A DNA stretch of 64,000 nucleotides from Paenibacillus_F sp047238265 (GTDB lineage Bacteria; Bacillota; Bacilli; Paenibacillales; NBRC-103111): the NCBI RefSeq assembly GCF_047238265.1, contig NZ_JBDFMM010000001.1:3844001-3908000 (forward strand), written 5' to 3'. This document shows, piece after piece, positions 53,091 to 61,693 of the stretch. A program made the translations under genes and the position numbers. Position 1 is the stretch's first letter. Every line of letters begins with the position of its first letter. The notes under the pieces were generated by a model that had not been told where the DNA came from, did no database searches, and saw only the letters and a list, made by a program, of their open reading frames with translations.

Positions 53091-56000
53091 TTACGCGTAT
53101 ACCGGCATAGAGCGCGACGAGAAGTTGATCGCTTCAAGCATATGAAGCAGGGCACGGACCGTGTCGAGCGAGGTCATGCAGACGACACCGTTTTCTACCG
53201 CTTCGCGGCGGATGCGGAATCCGTCGCGCTGAGGCGTTTTGCCCTTCGTCAAGGTGTTGACGACAAAGTGAGCTTCTCCGCTGCGGATCAGATCCAGAAT
53301 ATTCGGCGAGCCTTCGCTCAGCTTGTTCACGGTCGTGACCGGAACGCCGGCGGCTTGGAGCACTTGAGCCGTACCGCCTGTCGCGATGATTTTGTAACCG
53401 AGACGCTGGAATCCGCCGAAAATTTCCACGGCCTCTTCCTTGTCTTTGTCCGCTACGGTAGCGATGATGGCTCCGGCGGCCGGAATTTTCATTCCCGCAC
53501 CGATAAGGCCCTTGTAAAGTGCTTTCGCAAAGTTGACGTCGCGTCCCATAACTTCACCCGTCGATTTCATCTCGGGTCCGAGTGTCGTGTCTACGCGGCG
53601 CAGTTTGGCGAAGGAGAACACCGGTACTTTAACCGATACGAAGCTGTCTTCCGGCCAAAGGCCGCCTTGGTAGCCCATTTCGGTAAGTTTCTGGCCCATG
53701 ATTACACGTGTAGCCACATTGGCCATCGGAATGTTCGTCACTTTGCTCAGGAACGGAACTGTTCTCGAGGAGCGCGGATTTACTTCGATCACATATACCT
53801 GCTCGTTATGGATGACGAACTGGATGTTAACCAGACCGACCACTTGGAGTTCCAGACCGATTTTAGTCGTGATTTCGATAATCTGATTTTTGATCGCATC
53901 CGAAAGCGACTGCGGCGGGTACACCGCGATAGAGTCGCCGGAGTGAACTCCCGCACGCTCTACATGTTCCATGATGCCCGGAATGAGCACCGTTTCTTTA
54001 TCGCAGATCGCATCGACTTCCACTTCTTTGCCGAGCATATAGCGGTCGATCAGTACCGGGTGTTCCGGGTTGATTTTAACCGCATATTCCATGTAGCTGA
54101 GAAGTTCTTCGTCAGAGTAGACGATTTCCATGGCGCGGCCGCCGAGCACGTAGGAAGGACGGACAAGTACCGGGTAGCCGAACTGAGCAGCCGTTCCTAC
54201 CGCTTGGTCCACGGAAGTAACCGTGCCGCCAGGAGGCTGTGCGATATCGAGCTTGCGGAGCAGAGCTTCGAACTTTTTGCGGTCCTCGGCTTTATCGATG
54301 CTTTCCAGATCGCTGCCCAGAATGTGCACGCCCGCTTTGGAGAGCGGAGCCGCCAGGTTGATCGCCGTCTGACCGCCGAATTGAACGATAACACCGATCG
54401 GCTTCTCGCGTTCGATAACGTTCATCACATCTTCGAAGAAGAGCGGCTCGAAGTACAGACGATCCGACGTGTTGAAGTCGGTGGAAACCGTCTCCGGGTT
54501 GTTATTGATAATAACCGCTTCGTAGCCGGCAGCCTGGATGGCCCATACCGCATGGACGGTAGAGTAATCGAATTCGATTCCTTGACCGATCCGGATAGGC
54601 CCGGAGCCGAGAACGATAACCTTTTGTTTCTCGGTTTCCAGTACTTCGTCTTCCATCTCATAAGTGGAATAGTAGTAAGGTGTAGTCGCTTCGAACTCCG
54701 CGGCGCAGGTATCAACCATTTTATAAACCGGTTTGATGTTCTGGTTCAGACGGTATTCGCGGATCTCCGCTTCTTTTGTGAAGGTGCTGCAGCCCGCGAG
54801 GCTGCGGATTTCGGCGATGGCACGATCCGTGAAGCCCATCCGTTTGGCGTCGTAAAGCACTTCGTTATCGAACTGTTCCGAGGCGATTTCCTGCTCGTAC
54901 CGGATCATCCCGTCCAGCTTGTGCAGGAACCACCAGTCGATTTTGGTCAAGTCTTGAAGCTGCTCGATGGTATAACCGCGGCGGAAAGCTTCGGCCAGCA
55001 GGAAGAGACGCTCGTCGTCCGGCTTCTGCAGGCGCAGCTCAAGAGTTTCTTGATCAAGCAGATCGGTTTCCTTAAGGAACAGACGGTGTACACCGATTTC
55101 CAGGGAGCGGATCGCTTTGTGAATCGATTCTTCAAAAGTACGGCCGATGGCCATTACTTCGCCCGTCGCTTTCATCTGCGTTCCCAGCTTACGGTTGGCG
55201 TTGATGAATTTATCGAACGGCCACCGAGGAATTTTGGAAACGATGTAATCCAGCGTCGGCTCGAAGCAGGCGTACGTTTGGCCGGTAACCGGGTTTACGA
55301 GCTCATCCAGCGTGTAGCCGACTGCGATTTTGGCCGCCATCTTGGCGATCGGGTAGCCCGTCGCTTTGGATGCGAGCGCCGAAGAGCGGCTTACACGCGG
55401 ATTTACTTCGATGACGTAATATTGGAAGCTGAACGGGTCCAAGGCGAACTGGACGTTACATCCGCCTTCTATGTTCAGCGCGCGGATAATTTTCAGTGAT
55501 GCCGAGCGGAGCATCTGGTACTCGCGGTCCGAGAGCGTCTGGCTCGGAGCCACAACGATGCTGTCTCCCGTGTGAACGCCGACCGGGTCGAAGTTTTCCA
55601 TGTTGCAGACGACAATGCAGTTATCGTTGGCGTCGCGCATGACTTCGTACTCGACTTCTTTCATGCCCGCGATGCTTTTCTCGACGAGACACTGGGAAAT
55701 CGGGCTGTAGCGGATACCCGATGCTACGGTTTCCACCAGTTCTTCCTCACTGTGGCAGATCCCGCCGCCCGTACCACCGAGTGTGTAAGCCGGACGAACG
55801 ATGATCGGGTAGCCGATTTCGTTGGCGAAGTCAACGGCTTCCGGCACTGTCGTTACGATGACGCTGTCCGGTACCGGCTGTTCCAGTTCGCGCATCAAAT
55901 CGCGGAACAAGTCGCGGTCTTCGGCCTTCTCGATAGCGGTGAGCTGAGTGCCCAGCAGTTTCACGTTCTCCTGTTCCAGAACGCCTGCGCGTGCAAGCTC

Positions 56001-56300
56001 CACTGCCATGTTCAGTCCCGTCTGTCCCCCGAGTGTCGGAAGAAGTCCGTCCGGGCGCTCCTGGCGGATGATCTGGGTAACGAAATCAAGCGTGATCGGC
56101 TCGATGTATACTTTGTCGGCCATGTTTGTATCGGTCATGATTGTTGCCGGGTTGCTGTTGATCAGGACAACTTCAAAGCCTTCTTCTTTAAGAGCCTGGC
56201 ACGCTTGTGTGCCGGCATAGTCAAACTCCGCAGCCTGGCCGATGACAATCGGTCCGGATCCAATCACCAGAATTTTTTTGAGCTTCTCATTTTTGGGCAT
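53091..56300 (-). CDS. carB: Carbamoyl phosphate synthase large subunit
   Basis: A 1069-residue large subunit making carbamoyl phosphate from ammonia, bicarbonate and two ATP. It has the internal duplication of two ATP-grasp halves (IGSGPIVIGQAAEFDYAG at about 12, and GSGPIRIGQGIEFDYS at about 565) and a C-terminal allosteric MGS domain. Length matches B. subtilis PyrAB (about 1071). ATG 56300 has AAAGGAG nine bases upstream and overlaps carA by 14 bp. Confidence 0.97.
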   Translation of the reverse strand: MPKNEKLKKILVIGSGPIVIGQAAEFDYAGTQACQALKEEGFEVVLINSNPATIMTDTNMADKVYIEPITLDFVTQIIRQERPDGLLPTLGGQTGLNMAVELARAGVLEQENVKLLGTQLTAIEKAEDRDLFRDLMRELEQPVPDSVIVTTVPEAVDFANEIGYPIIVRPAYTLGGTGGGICHSEEELVETVASGIRYSPISQCLVEKSIAGMKEVEYEVMRDANDNCIVVCNMENFDPVGVHTGDSIVVAPSQTLSDREYQMLRSASLKIIRALNIEGGCNVQFALDPFSFQYYVIEVNPRVSRSSALASKATGYPIAKMAAKIAVGYTLDELVNPVTGQTYACFEPTLDYIVSKIPRWPFDKFINANRKLGTQMKATGEVMAIGRTFEESIHKAIRSLEIGVHRLFLKETDLLDQETLELRLQKPDDERLFLLAEAFRRGYTIEQLQDLTKIDWWFLHKLDGMIRYEQEIASEQFDNEVLYDAKRMGFTDRAIAEIRSLAGCSTFTKEAEIREYRLNQNIKPVYKMVDTCAAEFEATTPYYYSTYEMEDEVLETEKQKVIVLGSGPIRIGQGIEFDYSTVHAVWAIQAAGYEAVIINNNPETVSTDFNTSDRLYFEPLFFEDVMNVIEREKPIGVIVQFGGQTAINLAAPLSKAGVHILGSDLESIDKAEDRKKFEALLRKLDIAQPPGGTVTSVDQAVGTAAQFGYPVLVRPSYVLGGRAMEIVYSDEELLSYMEYAVKINPEHPVLIDRYMLGKEVEVDAICDKETVLIPGIMEHVERAGVHSGDSIAVYPPQSLSDAIKNQIIEITTKIGLELQVVGLVNIQFVIHNEQVYVIEVNPRSSRTVPFLSKVTNIPMANVATRVIMGQKLTEMGYQGGLWPEDSFVSVKVPVFSFAKLRRVDTTLGPEMKSTGEVMGRDVNFAKALYKGLIGAGMKIPAAGAIIATVADKDKEEAVEIFGGFQRLGYKIIATGGTAQVLQAAGVPVTTVNKLSEGSPNILDLIRSGEAHFVVNTLTKGKTPQRDGFRIRREAVENGVVCMTSLDTVRALLHMLEAINFSSRSMPVYA

Positions 56301-57465
56301 AGTGAAGTTCTCCTTTCGACTTGTTGTCAGACTGCTCGGCTTTCCAGGCGGCAAGCATTTGCGCTTGACGCGGAGCCTTCGGGTTATCGGTATGATGCGA
56401 GCGGATCATCGTCAGGAAATCGTCGAACAAGTAGCTCGAATCGAAAGGTCCCGGAGCCGCTTCAGGGTGATATTGGACGGAAAATGCCGGGTACTTGTTA
56501 TGTTTAAGTCCTTCGATCGTACGGTCGTTGTTGTTAATGTGAGTAACGGTCAACTCCGTACCGGCGATGGATTCTTCTTTAACGGTATAACCGTGGTTCT
56601 GGGAAGTGATGTAGCAGCGTCCGGAAATGAGATCTTTCACCGGATGGTTGCCGCCGCGATGACCGAACTTCAGCTTCTCGGTATCCGCTCCGCAGGCCAG
56701 GGCAAACAGCTGATGACCGAGGCAGATTCCGAAGACAGGCACTTGGCCCAGAAGCTGGCGGACGGTTTCTACCGCATGCGGGACGTCTTTCGGGTCCCCA
56801 GGGCCGTTCGAAAGCAGGACGCCGTCCGGCGCCAGGCGCATGATTTGCTCCGCCGTCGTGTCCTGAGGCACGACGACCACGTCGCAGCCGCGCTTCGTCA
56901 GGTCGCGGACGATTCCGCTTTTCGCTCCGTAGTCCACAAGAACTACACGCTCGCGGTTGCCCGGCGCGCTGAAAACATGCGGCGTCGATACCGTCGATAC
57001 TTGTGTGGTCATAAGCGGAGTCGTCTGCAGCATTTTCTTCAATTCTTCAACCGAGCGGTCAGAAGTGGTCAGCAGACCTTTCATAACGCCGTGATGGCGG
57101 ATTTTACGGGTCAGCATGCGCGTATCGATATCGCTGATGCCGATAATGCCGTATTCTTTGAGCAGGTTACCCAAGGTATACTGCGCGCGCCAGTTGCTCG
57201 GCGCCTCTTCGTGCCGGCGTACGACAAACCCGTGTACAAACGGTCTCACGGACTCGAAATCATCCCGCGAGATGCCGTAGTTCCCGATCAGCGGATAGGT
57301 CATTGTCACGATTTGTCCGCAGTAGGACGGGTCGGAAAGTACCTCCTGGTAACCTGTAATTCCCGTGTTGAATACTACTTCGCCGACCGAATCCCCTTCG
57401 GCCCCGAACGATTTACCCGTAAAAAGCGTTCCGTCTTCCAGCAGCAGTCTTGCTTTTGCCTTCAT
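56287..57465 (-). CDS. carA: Carbamoyl phosphate synthase small subunit (glutaminase)
   Basis: A 392-residue class I glutamine amidotransferase subunit that supplies ammonia to CarB. N-terminal half: LLLEDGTLFTGKSFG and NTGITGYQEVL. The C-terminal amidotransferase has the nucleophile Cys in GICLGHQL and the His/Glu pair in QYHPEAAPGP. It is slightly longer than the B. subtilis enzyme. ATG 57465 has AAGGAG upstream. Spaced 35 bp from pyrC and overlapping carB. Confidence 0.96.
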   Translation of the reverse strand: MKAKARLLLEDGTLFTGKSFGAEGDSVGEVVFNTGITGYQEVLSDPSYCGQIVTMTYPLIGNYGISRDDFESVRPFVHGFVVRRHEEAPSNWRAQYTLGNLLKEYGIIGISDIDTRMLTRKIRHHGVMKGLLTTSDRSVEELKKMLQTTPLMTTQVSTVSTPHVFSAPGNRERVVLVDYGAKSGIVRDLTKRGCDVVVVPQDTTAEQIMRLAPDGVLLSNGPGDPKDVPHAVETVRQLLGQVPVFGICLGHQLFALACGADTEKLKFGHRGGNHPVKDLISGRCYITSQNHGYTVKEESIAGTELTVTHINNNDRTIEGLKHNKYPAFSVQYHPEAAPGPFDSSYLFDDFLTMIRSHHTDNPKAPRQAQMLAAWKAEQSDNKSKGELHYAQK

Positions 57466-57500
57466 GCCCCTCAGCTCCTTCTCTATATGTTTCGTGTTGT

Positions 57501-58793
57501 CTATTCGTTTGTTTCCGTCCAGGCGATTTTGCCTCCGACCATGGTCAGCACCGGCCAGCCTTTTAGCTTCCAGCCAGTGAACGGTGTGTTGCGGCTCTTG
57601 GATAAAAATGACGCCGGATCCACTTCTTTTTCGGTTTCCAGATCGACCAGCGTAAGATCCGCGTCGCTTCCGACCTGCAAACGTCCGGATTCCAGTCCGA
57701 ACACTTCGGCCGGTTTGGACGTCATCCGTTCGATCAGGAAGCCCAGCGACCATTTGCCTGTCGCGACAAACTTTGTATACAGCAGCGGGAAGGCCGTTTC
57801 AAAACCTACGATTCCGAAAGGCGCAAGCTGCATGCCTTTGGCCTTCTCTTCCTCGCTGTGCGGCGCGTGATCGGTCACAATGATGTCGATGGTTCCGTCC
57901 TCAAGCGCCTCGATTACCGCATCCACGTCCCGCTTCGAGCGCAGGGGCGGGTTCATTTTCCAGTTGGCATCCATCCCCGGGATATCTTCTTCGGAAAGGA
58001 GCAGGTGATGCGGGCAAACTTCGGCTGTCACCTTTACGCCGATTTGCTTGCCCAGACGGATCAGGCGTACGGATTGCTCCGTGCTTACATGACAGACGTG
58101 ATAGTGTACTCCCGTCGCTTCCGCCAGCAGGATATCGCGGCCTACATGAATCGCCTCCGACTCGTTCGGAATCCCCTTCAACCCGTTCTTATCGGCAAAG
58201 GTCCCTTCGGAAACCGGAGCACCGGCTACCAGCGTCTCGTCCTCGCAGTGGGCGACGATCGGCATGCCGAGTTCAGCCGCCCGCTTCATCGCGTCTTTCA
58301 TCATCTGGGCGCTCTGCACCCCGACTCCGTCATCCGTAAACGCCACGACTCCGGCGTCTTTCAGGGCTTCGAAATCGGTAAGTTCGCGGCCGAGCTGGTT
58401 GCGGCTGATGCATCCGTAAGGAAGAACTTTCACGCCGTTCCCTTCGCTTTCCGCCTTCCCCTGGATGAGCTTAACCGTTTCGACGGTATCGATTACCGGC
58501 TTCGTATTCGGCATGCAAGCGATCGTGGTGTAACCGCCCCGTGCCGCGGAGCGCGTGCCGCTGGCGATCGTTTCTTTGTGTTCGAAGCCCGGCTCGCGCA
58601 AATGCACGTGCATATCGATAAAACCCGGAGATACAAGCTTGCCTTCCGCTTCTATAACCTCGTGTCCAGTTGTGTCGGGGAGCTCCTCCCCGTTTGTGAT
58701 CGCCGCGATTTTGCCGTTGTCCACCAGCACATGACCGGTCGTTTCCTTACCGGAGGCATCCAGCATTTTTCCGTTTAAAATCCACATTCCCAT
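57501..58793 (-). CDS. pyrC: Dihydroorotase
   Basis: A 430-residue type I dihydroorotase that closes N-carbamoyl-aspartate to dihydroorotate. Zinc motif DMHVHLREPG, metal lysine region replaced by the class I Asp (VAFTDDGVG), later HCEDE and HVSTEQS, and DHAPHSEEEK. Length is typical (428 in B. subtilis). The start is ATG 58793 or, 6 bases later, 58787; GAGAGGG lies upstream. It is 127 bp after pyrB. Confidence 0.96.
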   Translation of the reverse strand: MGMWILNGKMLDASGKETTGHVLVDNGKIAAITNGEELPDTTGHEVIEAEGKLVSPGFIDMHVHLREPGFEHKETIASGTRSAARGGYTTIACMPNTKPVIDTVETVKLIQGKAESEGNGVKVLPYGCISRNQLGRELTDFEALKDAGVVAFTDDGVGVQSAQMMKDAMKRAAELGMPIVAHCEDETLVAGAPVSEGTFADKNGLKGIPNESEAIHVGRDILLAEATGVHYHVCHVSTEQSVRLIRLGKQIGVKVTAEVCPHHLLLSEEDIPGMDANWKMNPPLRSKRDVDAVIEALEDGTIDIIVTDHAPHSEEEKAKGMQLAPFGIVGFETAFPLLYTKFVATGKWSLGFLIERMTSKPAEVFGLESGRLQVGSDADLTLVDLETEKEVDPASFLSKSRNTPFTGWKLKGWPVLTMVGGKIAWTETNE

Positions 58794-58920
58794 GCCGTTT
58801 CCCTCTCCTCTATAGAAAAGCGGTTAGCTGCTCTCGCCGTTTGCCGCTTCTGAATTTTGTTCCATTCGTCCACGCCGTTTTCACTTTGTGGCCGGTTTTA
58901 CGTTTCCCTCATGAACCGCT

Positions 58921-59832
58921 TTAGCTGAGTGTCCGTTCGATTACGGCCATGCGGACGGGTACGCCGTTATGAATCTGGGTGAAAATTTTGGAGCGGGCGT
59001 GTTCCACCAGCTCGTCGTCAAGCTCCACGTTCCGGTTGACCGGAGCCGGGTGCATGATAATCGCGTGCGCCGGCATCTGCTGCAGCCGTTCCATCGTGAG
59101 GCCGTATTGGGCGCGGTATTCTTCCGCGGAAGAGATCATGCCCTTCTCGTGCCGTTCCAGCTGGACCCGGAGCATCATGACGACGTCCGCCTGCAGCGCT
59201 TCTTCCATTGATACATAAGGAGCGTAAGCGGCCAGTTCGGGCGCCTGCATGTTCGCCGGAGCGCAGAACTTGACGTTCGCTCCCATTTCGCGGAGCGCCC
59301 ACAAGTTGGAGCGGGCTACCCGGCTGTGCAGAATGTCGCCGATGATGGAGACCGTGAGCCCCCGCAGTTCGCCGAAGTGGCGGCGCATGGTGTACAGGTC
59401 GAGCAGCGCCTGCGTGGGATGCTCGTTGTTGCCGTCCCCGGCGTTGATCAGGGGGACGCTGATTTTCTCCGCGAGCTCGGCCAGCAGACCGACCGGCTTC
59501 AGCCGGATTACGCCCGCGTCGATTCCCATCGACTCGAGGGTCCGGACCGTGTCGTAGATCGACTCGCCTTTCTGTACGCTCGATTCCGCCGCGGAGAAAT
59601 TCAGCACTTCCGCTCCCAGTCTTTTCTCCGCCATTTCAAAAGAGAAGCGGGTCCGCGTGCTGTTTTCAAAGAAAAGATTCGAAACAAAAGTTCCCCTCAA
59701 CCGGTTCGTCACTTTATCGGGATGATTTTCCCAGAAATCCGCACGATCCAAGATTCCTTTGATTTCAGGAGCGCTGACTCCTTTCAGTCCGATGAAGTGA
59801 TTCGCTGTGCGTGTTTTGACGGCTCCCATCAT
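58921..59832 (-). CDS. pyrB: Aspartate carbamoyltransferase catalytic chain
   Basis: A 303-residue enzyme joining carbamoyl phosphate and aspartate. The carbamoyl-phosphate motif FENSTRTRFSFE, the SSVQKGES loop, GDGNNEHPTQALLD and HPAPVNRNVE are present. ATG 59832 overlaps the pyrR stop by four bases (ATGA), so the two are translationally coupled. No regulatory chain (pyrI) is present, as in Bacillus. Confidence 0.96.
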   Translation of the reverse strand: MMGAVKTRTANHFIGLKGVSAPEIKGILDRADFWENHPDKVTNRLRGTFVSNLFFENSTRTRFSFEMAEKRLGAEVLNFSAAESSVQKGESIYDTVRTLESMGIDAGVIRLKPVGLLAELAEKISVPLINAGDGNNEHPTQALLDLYTMRRHFGELRGLTVSIIGDILHSRVARSNLWALREMGANVKFCAPANMQAPELAAYAPYVSMEEALQADVVMMLRVQLERHEKGMISSAEEYRAQYGLTMERLQQMPAHAIIMHPAPVNRNVELDDELVEHARSKIFTQIHNGVPVRMAVIERTLS

Positions 59833-60380
59833 TCGTTCCCCCTCTGCTGCTGTATAATGACCACCCGGTCATGCTCGTCTACTTCTGTCAGGTGAACTTC
59901 GATTTTCTCAAGCTTCGAGGTCGGCACGTTCTTGCCCACATAATCGGGCCGGATCGGCAGCTCCCGGTGTCCCCGGTCCACGAGTACCGCAAGCTGGATC
60001 ATCTCGGGTCTTCCGAGGTCGATCAGAGCGTCCAGCGCGGCCCGCACCGTACGGCCCGTAAAGAGCACATCGTCGAACAGGATGACTTTCTTGCTCTGAA
60101 TGTTCAGGTTATCTCCGCCGGCGACCGTCTCCACGGACCGTACCTTCACCCGGTCGTCGCGGTAGGAAGTGATATCGATCTCCCCGACCGGAACCGGGAC
60201 GCCTTCGATTTCCTGAATTCTTTCCGCCACCCTCTGGGCGAGATAAATGCCCCGTGTACGGATTCCGATCAGCATACAGTTGCCGACCCCTTTGTTTTTC
60301 TCCAGTATTTCATGGGCAATCCGGGTCAGAGCCCTTCTTACCGCCATTTCATCCAGCAGTACATGCATGTGTTCGCTCAT
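59829..60380 (-). CDS. pyrR: Pyr operon RNA-binding attenuator / uracil phosphoribosyltransferase
   Basis: A 183-residue PyrR protein: binds UMP/UTP-loaded to the pyr leader RNA and promotes termination; it also has uracil phosphoribosyltransferase activity. PRPP motif VILFDDVLFTGRT (about 100) and substrate loop ITSYRDD are visible. ATG 60380 has GAAGGAGG eight bases upstream; the longer reading runs into the attenuator. Length matches B. subtilis PyrR (181). Confidence 0.96.
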   Translation of the reverse strand: MSEHMHVLLDEMAVRRALTRIAHEILEKNKGVGNCMLIGIRTRGIYLAQRVAERIQEIEGVPVPVGEIDITSYRDDRVKVRSVETVAGGDNLNIQSKKVILFDDVLFTGRTVRAALDALIDLGRPEMIQLAVLVDRGHRELPIRPDYVGKNVPTSKLEKIEVHLTEVDEHDRVVIIQQQRGNE

Positions 60381-60426
60381 GTCGACTGCCTCCTTCTGTC
60401 GGGTACGTGTTTCTCGAATTTCGGCC

Positions 60427-60462
60427 ATAAAAAAACCTCCTTGCTCAGAAGGCAAGAAGGTT
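60427..60462 (-). terminator. PyrR-controlled attenuator terminator
   Basis: On the minus strand AACCTTCTTGC-loop-GCAAGGAGGTT (11 paired bases, one G-U) followed by TTTTTTT, 47 bases before the pyrR start. It is the terminator of the PyrR attenuation switch. Confidence 0.9.
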
Positions 60463-60563
60463 AGCGCATGTGCAGAAACAGACGGGTACTTGGAACCGGA
60501 GGAAGTTGCAGCTAATCGCCGCACTTCGCTCTCCCCCGGAGTCTGCTCCTGCTTAAACGTTGA

Positions 60564-60584
60564 CCTTGCCAGCCTCTCTGGACT
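60564..60584 (-). promoter_or_regulatory. PyrR-binding anti-antiterminator RNA element
   Basis: The minus strand reads AGTCCAGAGAGGCT then GGCAAGG, matching the PyrR-binding consensus ARUCCNGNGAGGYU. It lies near the 5' end of the leader, upstream of the terminator hairpin. Only this one copy was found in the operon; B. subtilis has three. Confidence 0.9.
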
Positions 60585-60616
60585 GATTTTAAAGGTACCC
60601 TATTCACTTGAAGCCC

Positions 60617-60645
60617 ATTATCCCACTTTCGACAAAAGAAGTCAA
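60617..60645 (-). promoter_or_regulatory. Promoter of the pyr operon
   Basis: On the minus strand TTGACT, 17-base spacer, GATAAT; transcription begins just before the PyrR-binding site. Confidence 0.75.
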
Positions 60646-60803
60646 CCGCAAAAAAACATTCTTTTGCAGACGTCTAGGGGTGTTTGACCCTATTATTTTG
60701 TGGAGGTCCTGCGTATCCTGTCGTTTTTTCGGACAATCTATCGCGTAAGCGCTTTTCATCTGCTATGATGATAAAGATAAAGTACCCCAGGAGGAGTGGA
60801 AGT

Positions 60804-61514
60804 ATGACACAGATGAATACCGAAGAAATTATCCAGTTTATTAAGACAAGCCAAAAGAAGACACCCGTGAAAGTATATGTAAAAGGAAACCTGGAAGCCG
60901 TTGATTTCGGAACGGGCATCCAATCCTTCATTTCCGGTAAAAGCGGCGTCCTGTTCGGCGAATGGACGGACATCCAGGCCATTATCGAATCCAATCAGCA
61001 GAACATAGAAGATTATGTGGTCGAGTCCGACCGCCGCAACTCCGCCATTCCTCTTCTAGACCTGAAAGGCATTAACGCGCGTATCGAGCCCGGCTCCATC
61101 ATCCGTGACAAAGTCTCCATCGGCAACAACGCCGTCATTATGATGGGCGCGGTAATCAATATCGGTGCTTCCATCGGCGAAGGCACGATGATCGACATGA
61201 ACGCCATCCTAGGCGGACGCGCTCAAATCGGCAACATGTGCCATATCGGCGCCGGAGCGGTTGTAGCCGGAGTGATCGAACCACCTTCCGCACAGCCTTG
61301 CGTGGTTGAAGACGATGTGCTGATCGGTGCAAACGCCGTTATCCTTGAAGGCGTGCGCATCGGTCAAGGTTCCGTTGTAGCCGCGGGTGCGGTCGTGGTG
61401 GAAGACGTACCTGAATTTACGGTCGTAGCCGGTACGCCTGCCCGCATCATCAAGAAAGTCGACGACAAAACGAAATCCAAAACGGAAATTTTGAAAGAGC
61501 TCCGCGAGCTGTAG
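60804..61514 (+). CDS. dapH: Tetrahydrodipicolinate N-acetyltransferase
   Basis: A 236-residue left-handed beta-helix acyltransferase (hexapeptide repeats such as VSIGNNAVIMMGAVINIGA and AQIGNMCHIGAGAVVAG), the exact length of B. subtilis DapH. It transfers acetyl from acetyl-CoA to tetrahydrodipicolinate in the acetylase branch of DAP/lysine synthesis. ATG 60804 has AGGAGGAG upstream. Divergent from the pyr operon and followed by the deacetylase gene, so likely one operon. Confidence 0.95.
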   Translation: MTQMNTEEIIQFIKTSQKKTPVKVYVKGNLEAVDFGTGIQSFISGKSGVLFGEWTDIQAIIESNQQNIEDYVVESDRRNSAIPLLDLKGINARIEPGSIIRDKVSIGNNAVIMMGAVINIGASIGEGTMIDMNAILGGRAQIGNMCHIGAGAVVAGVIEPPSAQPCVVEDDVLIGANAVILEGVRIGQGSVVAAGAVVVEDVPEFTVVAGTPARIIKKVDDKTKSKTEILKELREL

Positions 61515-61693
61515 AACCTCCGCAGGGATTACGTTCACGTTCCGCCAGTACATAAAAAGAACAACACCGGCACGCGCGCATCCTTCCTGAAGGCAGGCGG
61601 ACTGCCGCTGCTGTTTTGGCCCAGCGCTTCCGGCGCCGGGCCCTTTTTCAATCCTGCGGACTTACATTTAAGCGAAAGAAGGAGAGAACCACT

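Noticed and set aside
53076..55499. 807-codon open frame antisense to carB
   Set aside because: It mirrors the codon pattern of carB, lacks a ribosome site and shows no family features; a shadow of a GC-rich gene.
58794..58920. Second PyrR site between pyrB and pyrC
   Set aside because: AAAGCGGTT and AACCGCTTT pair across about 100 bases, but the PyrR consensus is missing.
60740..60762. Possible cre site before dapH (GTAAGCGCTTTTCAT)
   Set aside because: One base too long against the cre consensus and no reason for catabolite control of dapH.
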